NCBI GenBank assembly: GCA_947499775.1
Contig: CANMPY010000060.1
Coordinates: 1-8,381, forward strand
From: Bacteroidota bacterium
GTDB lineage: Bacteria; Bacteroidota; Bacteroidia; NS11-12g; UBA9320
DNA: 8,381 nt
Direction of reading: 5' to 3'
Shown: piece after piece, positions 5,872-8,381 of the stretch
Numbering within the stretch: the first letter of the stretch is position 1
Layout of the letters: the number at the start of each line of letters is the position of its first letter
Position numbers and translations under genes: made by a program
Notes under the pieces: generated by a model
Seen by the model: only the letters and a program-made list of their open reading frames with translations
Databases searched by the model: none
Told to the model about the DNA's origin: nothing

Positions 5872-8381
5872 TTAGCGAATTAAATTAAACTCGCCTTTTA
5901 ACATATGCCTTTGGTTATCGCAACCAATGTAATTTACTGTGTACATATAAACACCATTCTGACATAATGTGCCCAAGTTATGCCCGTCCCAGTTTTGACT
6001 TGGCGTGTTGGTCTCGAATAGTTTTTCACCCCAACGGTTAAAAATCATTAAATTATAATAGGCATGAATATCTTGAAACTTGCTTTCTGGGTAATTTTCA
6101 TTCAACTTATCTCCATTAGGGGTAAAGGCATTTGGCATAAAAACTTCATTGGGTAAGGCATTCGGATTTTTAGTTATTTTATGAAATACGGTATCGTTAC
6201 AACCATTTGTATCGGTTACAATTACTGAAAAAATGCCACCTTCTTGCGTGGTTATGCGTTGCGTGTTTTCGCCAGTATTCCAAACGTATGTTGAGTTTGA
6301 AGATACAACGAGGTCAAGAATGGATGATGTACAAGCTAATGTATCGCCCAAAATATTACTCCTATTTAAAGGATAATTAATAAGCATTAAACTATCCGAT
6401 TGATAGCATCCCTCTGTGCTCATAATGGTAACCTTAACCAAGCCACCTTGGCTTAGCGTGTTGATGCGATTGTATGCGCCATTGTTCCATAAATAGGATG
6501 AATAATTTTTTGTTGGTTGTATGTTGAAATTAAAGGGTCCGCAGAAAGAAGTATCTCTGCCGATGTCTAAACCAGGATCAATGTTTGATAATATGGCGCT
6601 ATCGCTGCTGTAACAAAACCCATTGTTGATGCTTACCTTGTATTGTCCAGGGGCAAGTGGATTTATGATGCGGTTGGTTTCATTTGTATTCCATAAATAA
6701 GTATAATTCAATATTTTAGCATCAAATTTACCGGCAAACCCTATACAAACCATTGTGTCGCGTAAGTAATTTTTGGGAGGCATAAAGTAAAATGCCTCAA
6801 TCGTGTCGGTTCGCTTGCAATCATTTTGGTTTATAATGGTTACCCAATATTTTCCTGCCGATGTAATATCGATTGTAGGAAAGGTTGTAGCATTATTCCA
6901 TAAATAACTTTTGTAAAGATTGGGAACGGAATATGTAAAAGGTACAAAAATAGGGTTGCATTGTGCGGTGTCTTTTCCTGCATCAAATACGGATTCATCG
7001 ATAATAAGGGCAAGGGTATCTTTAACAATACAAGGGCCATCCGTTACGATTACCGAATAGTTTCCTGTTTGTTTAACAGTAATACTTTGCGTGGATGCTC
7101 CGGTATTCCATAGGAATTGTTTGCCGGTATTGCCTGCGTCAATATTTAAGGTAGTGGCTTGGCAATAAGTGGTATCAGAGCCAAGGTTAACTTTAAACGC
7201 TTCCTTAACCGTTACGATATATATAAATGTATCAATACATACGGTGTTGATGGCTAAAAGCGTAATTTTATAAGTACCTGCACTCGGGTAAAGATAAGTG
7301 GGCGATGCTTTATTTGAAGTATCATTGGTAAGTCCTGTAACTCCAAAATCCCAATGATAGCGGACAGCACCGCTGCTTGCATTAACAAAATTTACCGGAG
7401 CATTGGTGCACAGCAATTTCGAAGACACATTAGTAGCTGAATTAACAGGAATAAAATTTGAAATCACTTCAAACACACAATTAGATACATTAAATTGGTA
7501 GTCGCGTTTAGTTTCGCCAATAAATACTCCATTACGGTATTCTTTTACTTTAATACCTATCACAAATTGTCCGGTTTTGGTTGGGGTTATGGTTAAGCGT
7601 CCTGTGAGTTCATCGACCTCTAATATTGGATTACCTCCCATTTCATCATTTACATTATAGGGGGTTTTCCATTGAACGAGCCTATTGCCAGTTAAAGGAA
7701 ACACAGGTGTACCTGATCCGGCATTGTTATAATCGGGTCTGCTTCTGTTAGTTGACGCACCAAAATAAGGAGTAGTAATTTCATAAACCAATGAATCGCC
7801 GTCCTCGTCGGTTGCAGAATGATCAAAGGTGAAAGGTGCGTTTAAACAAAGAAAAATCGGGGGCCTTGATTTAAAAATCGGGCTGCTGTTTTTCCCGTTA
7901 ATGGACTCCGGTTTTATCTCAGTCCAATACGTTGCACCCGTATTTCCAGGGTTATTTATATTTTCGATTATTGCATTTCTGCAACAGCGCTCAAAGGTTA
8001 CAATATAGCCATTGCTTTGTGCTGGAAGAACCACATTTGTTTCATAAATGTACATATCTACACATACATCAGGCGAGTTTTTTATACATTTATACGAATT
8101 TACGGATAGCTTTACAGGGCTTTGTCGGGTAACCGTTTTGCATAAACTTTTTATAAGGCTTCCGGTTTTTGCATCAAATACATTAATAAAAGCCGTAGCA
8201 TCGGTAGCAATTGATGATGGATTGCCATCCTTACAATCTAAAAATAAAGACAATTTTACGGCATACGTTATGCTGCCATTTCCTGCTTTTGAAATGTATT
8301 TATAGGTTATTTCGCCTCCAAAAATATGTGAAGCGTTTACCCATTGGGTTAAAAAGATAAAAAGCAGAGTTAGCTTAGTTT
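5872..8381 (-). CDS. Large exported repeat protein with CHU_C / T9SS type B sorting domain (5' partial)
   Basis: The frame stays open to the right window edge, so only the first residue or few residues are missing and 835 are visible. A TTG at 8253 is an internal leucine, not the start. The visible N-terminus (TKLTLLFIFLTQWVNA) looks like the rest of a signal peptide. It leads into a conserved Bacteroidota surface-protein domain: ASHIFGGEITY (16-26), FERCCRN (129-135) and DEDGDSLVY (191-199). A PKD domain (about 304-392) has YHWDFG at 341-346. Five repeats of about 69 residues (395-736) each show DTxxC, a WN core and a second cysteine. The last 94 residues (742-835) are the gliding-motility-associated CHU_C domain: PNAFTPNGD, IFNRWGEKLFE, WDG, NGVYMYTV and terminal FNLIR. 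This is a type B T9SS signal. A surface adhesin or motility-related role is plausible but not shown. Confidence 0.93.
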   Translation of the reverse strand, partial: TKLTLLFIFLTQWVNASHIFGGEITYKYISKAGNGSITYAVKLSLFLDCKDGNPSSIATDATAFINVFDAKTGSLIKSLCKTVTRQSPVKLSVNSYKCIKNSPDVCVDMYIYETNVVLPAQSNGYIVTFERCCRNAIIENINNPGNTGATYWTEIKPESINGKNSSPIFKSRPPIFLCLNAPFTFDHSATDEDGDSLVYEITTPYFGASTNRSRPDYNNAGSGTPVFPLTGNRLVQWKTPYNVNDEMGGNPILEVDELTGRLTITPTKTGQFVIGIKVKEYRNGVFIGETKRDYQFNVSNCVFEVISNFIPVNSATNVSSKLLCTNAPVNFVNASSGAVRYHWDFGVTGLTNDTSNKASPTYLYPSAGTYKITLLAINTVCIDTFIYIVTVKEAFKVNLGSDTTYCQATTLNIDAGNTGKQFLWNTGASTQSITVKQTGNYSVIVTDGPCIVKDTLALIIDESVFDAGKDTAQCNPIFVPFTYSVPNLYKSYLWNNATTFPTIDITSAGKYWVTIINQNDCKRTDTIEAFYFMPPKNYLRDTMVCIGFAGKFDAKILNYTYLWNTNETNRIINPLAPGQYKVSINNGFCYSSDSAILSNIDPGLDIGRDTSFCGPFNFNIQPTKNYSSYLWNNGAYNRINTLSQGGLVKVTIMSTEGCYQSDSLMLINYPLNRSNILGDTLACTSSILDLVVSSNSTYVWNTGENTQRITTQEGGIFSVIVTDTNGCNDTVFHKITKNPNALPNEVFMPNAFTPNGDKLNENYPESKFQDIHAYYNLMIFNRWGEKLFETNTPSQNWDGHNLGTLCQNGVYMYTVNYIGCDNQRHMLKGEFNLIR
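6172..7197 (-). repeat. Array of five Cys-bracketed ~69-residue repeats (protein level)
   Basis: Five units each open with a DT-x2-C motif (DTTYC, DTAQC, DTMVC, DTSFC, DTLAC). Each carries a central [YF][LV]WN core, the tryptophans being 70, 69, 68 and 69 residues apart. Each closes with a second cysteine (GPC, NDC, GFC, EGC, NGC). The strict spacing and one cysteine pair per unit suggest small beta-sandwich modules, each possibly stabilised by a disulfide after export. They differ from the WY-type Ig repeats of the neighbouring gene. Confidence 0.8.

Noticed and set aside
8251..8253. TTG as the start of the large minus-strand protein
   Set aside because: The frame continues to the window edge and encodes a signal-peptide-like stretch followed by the conserved GGEITY motif, so the true start is just outside the window.
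6840..8305. Short frames at 6840-7040 (-), 7932-8132 (+) and 8048-8305 (+)
   Set aside because: All overlap the type B-tailed protein gene in other frames, and none shows motifs or a promoter.
1..8381. CRISPR array, transposon, toxin-antitoxin or defence system
   Set aside because: No short regular DNA repeats with spacers, terminal inverted repeats, transposase or integrase motifs, or small toxin-like gene pairs are visible. All long frames are accounted for by housekeeping or T9SS-exported proteins.

Overview
The window looks like chromosomal DNA of a member of the Bacteroidota, and nothing in it allows a narrower placement with confidence. Three things point there. Three large secreted proteins end in type IX secretion system (T9SS) sorting domains, which are known from this phylum. 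Matches to the Bacteroidota promoter box TAnnTTTG sit ahead of every gene whose start lies inside the window. No gene start has a convincing Shine-Dalgarno sequence. The DNA is AT-rich by eye.

Layout, left to right. (1) 1-1344 (+): the 3' part of a secreted protein with two related beta-sandwich units of about 170-180 residues and a weak type A T9SS tail. (2) 1382-1984 (-): recR, a recombination-repair gene convergent with the first gene. (3) 1985-2402: 418 bases without a protein gene. This stretch holds a divergent promoter region, a complete tRNA-Pro(GGG) at 2139-2212, a strong intrinsic terminator at 2223-2260, a decayed second copy of the tRNA 3' end at 2316-2352, and the tmk promoter. 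(4) 2403-3020 (+): tmk, thymidylate kinase. (5) 3163-5868 (+): a 901-residue exported protein with a signal peptide, an N-terminal beta-rich domain, five Ig-like repeats, a PKD domain and a type A T9SS tail. (6) 5872-8381 (-): a large exported protein cut by the window edge. It has a conserved N-terminal domain, a PKD domain, five Cys-bracketed repeats of about 69 residues and a type B (gliding-motility-associated, CHU_C) T9SS tail. Its stop codon is 3 bases from that of the previous gene.

The genes do not form one pathway. recR, the tRNA and tmk are housekeeping genes, each apparently transcribed from its own promoter. The three repeat-rich proteins are probably cell-surface or secreted adhesin-like proteins that share the T9SS export route, although no T9SS machinery gene is present here. 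I found no defence system, CRISPR array, transposase or integrase. The most unusual item is the decayed tRNA-Pro 3' fragment next to the intact tRNA. It could be the scar of a lost integrated element or of a decayed tandem tRNA gene.
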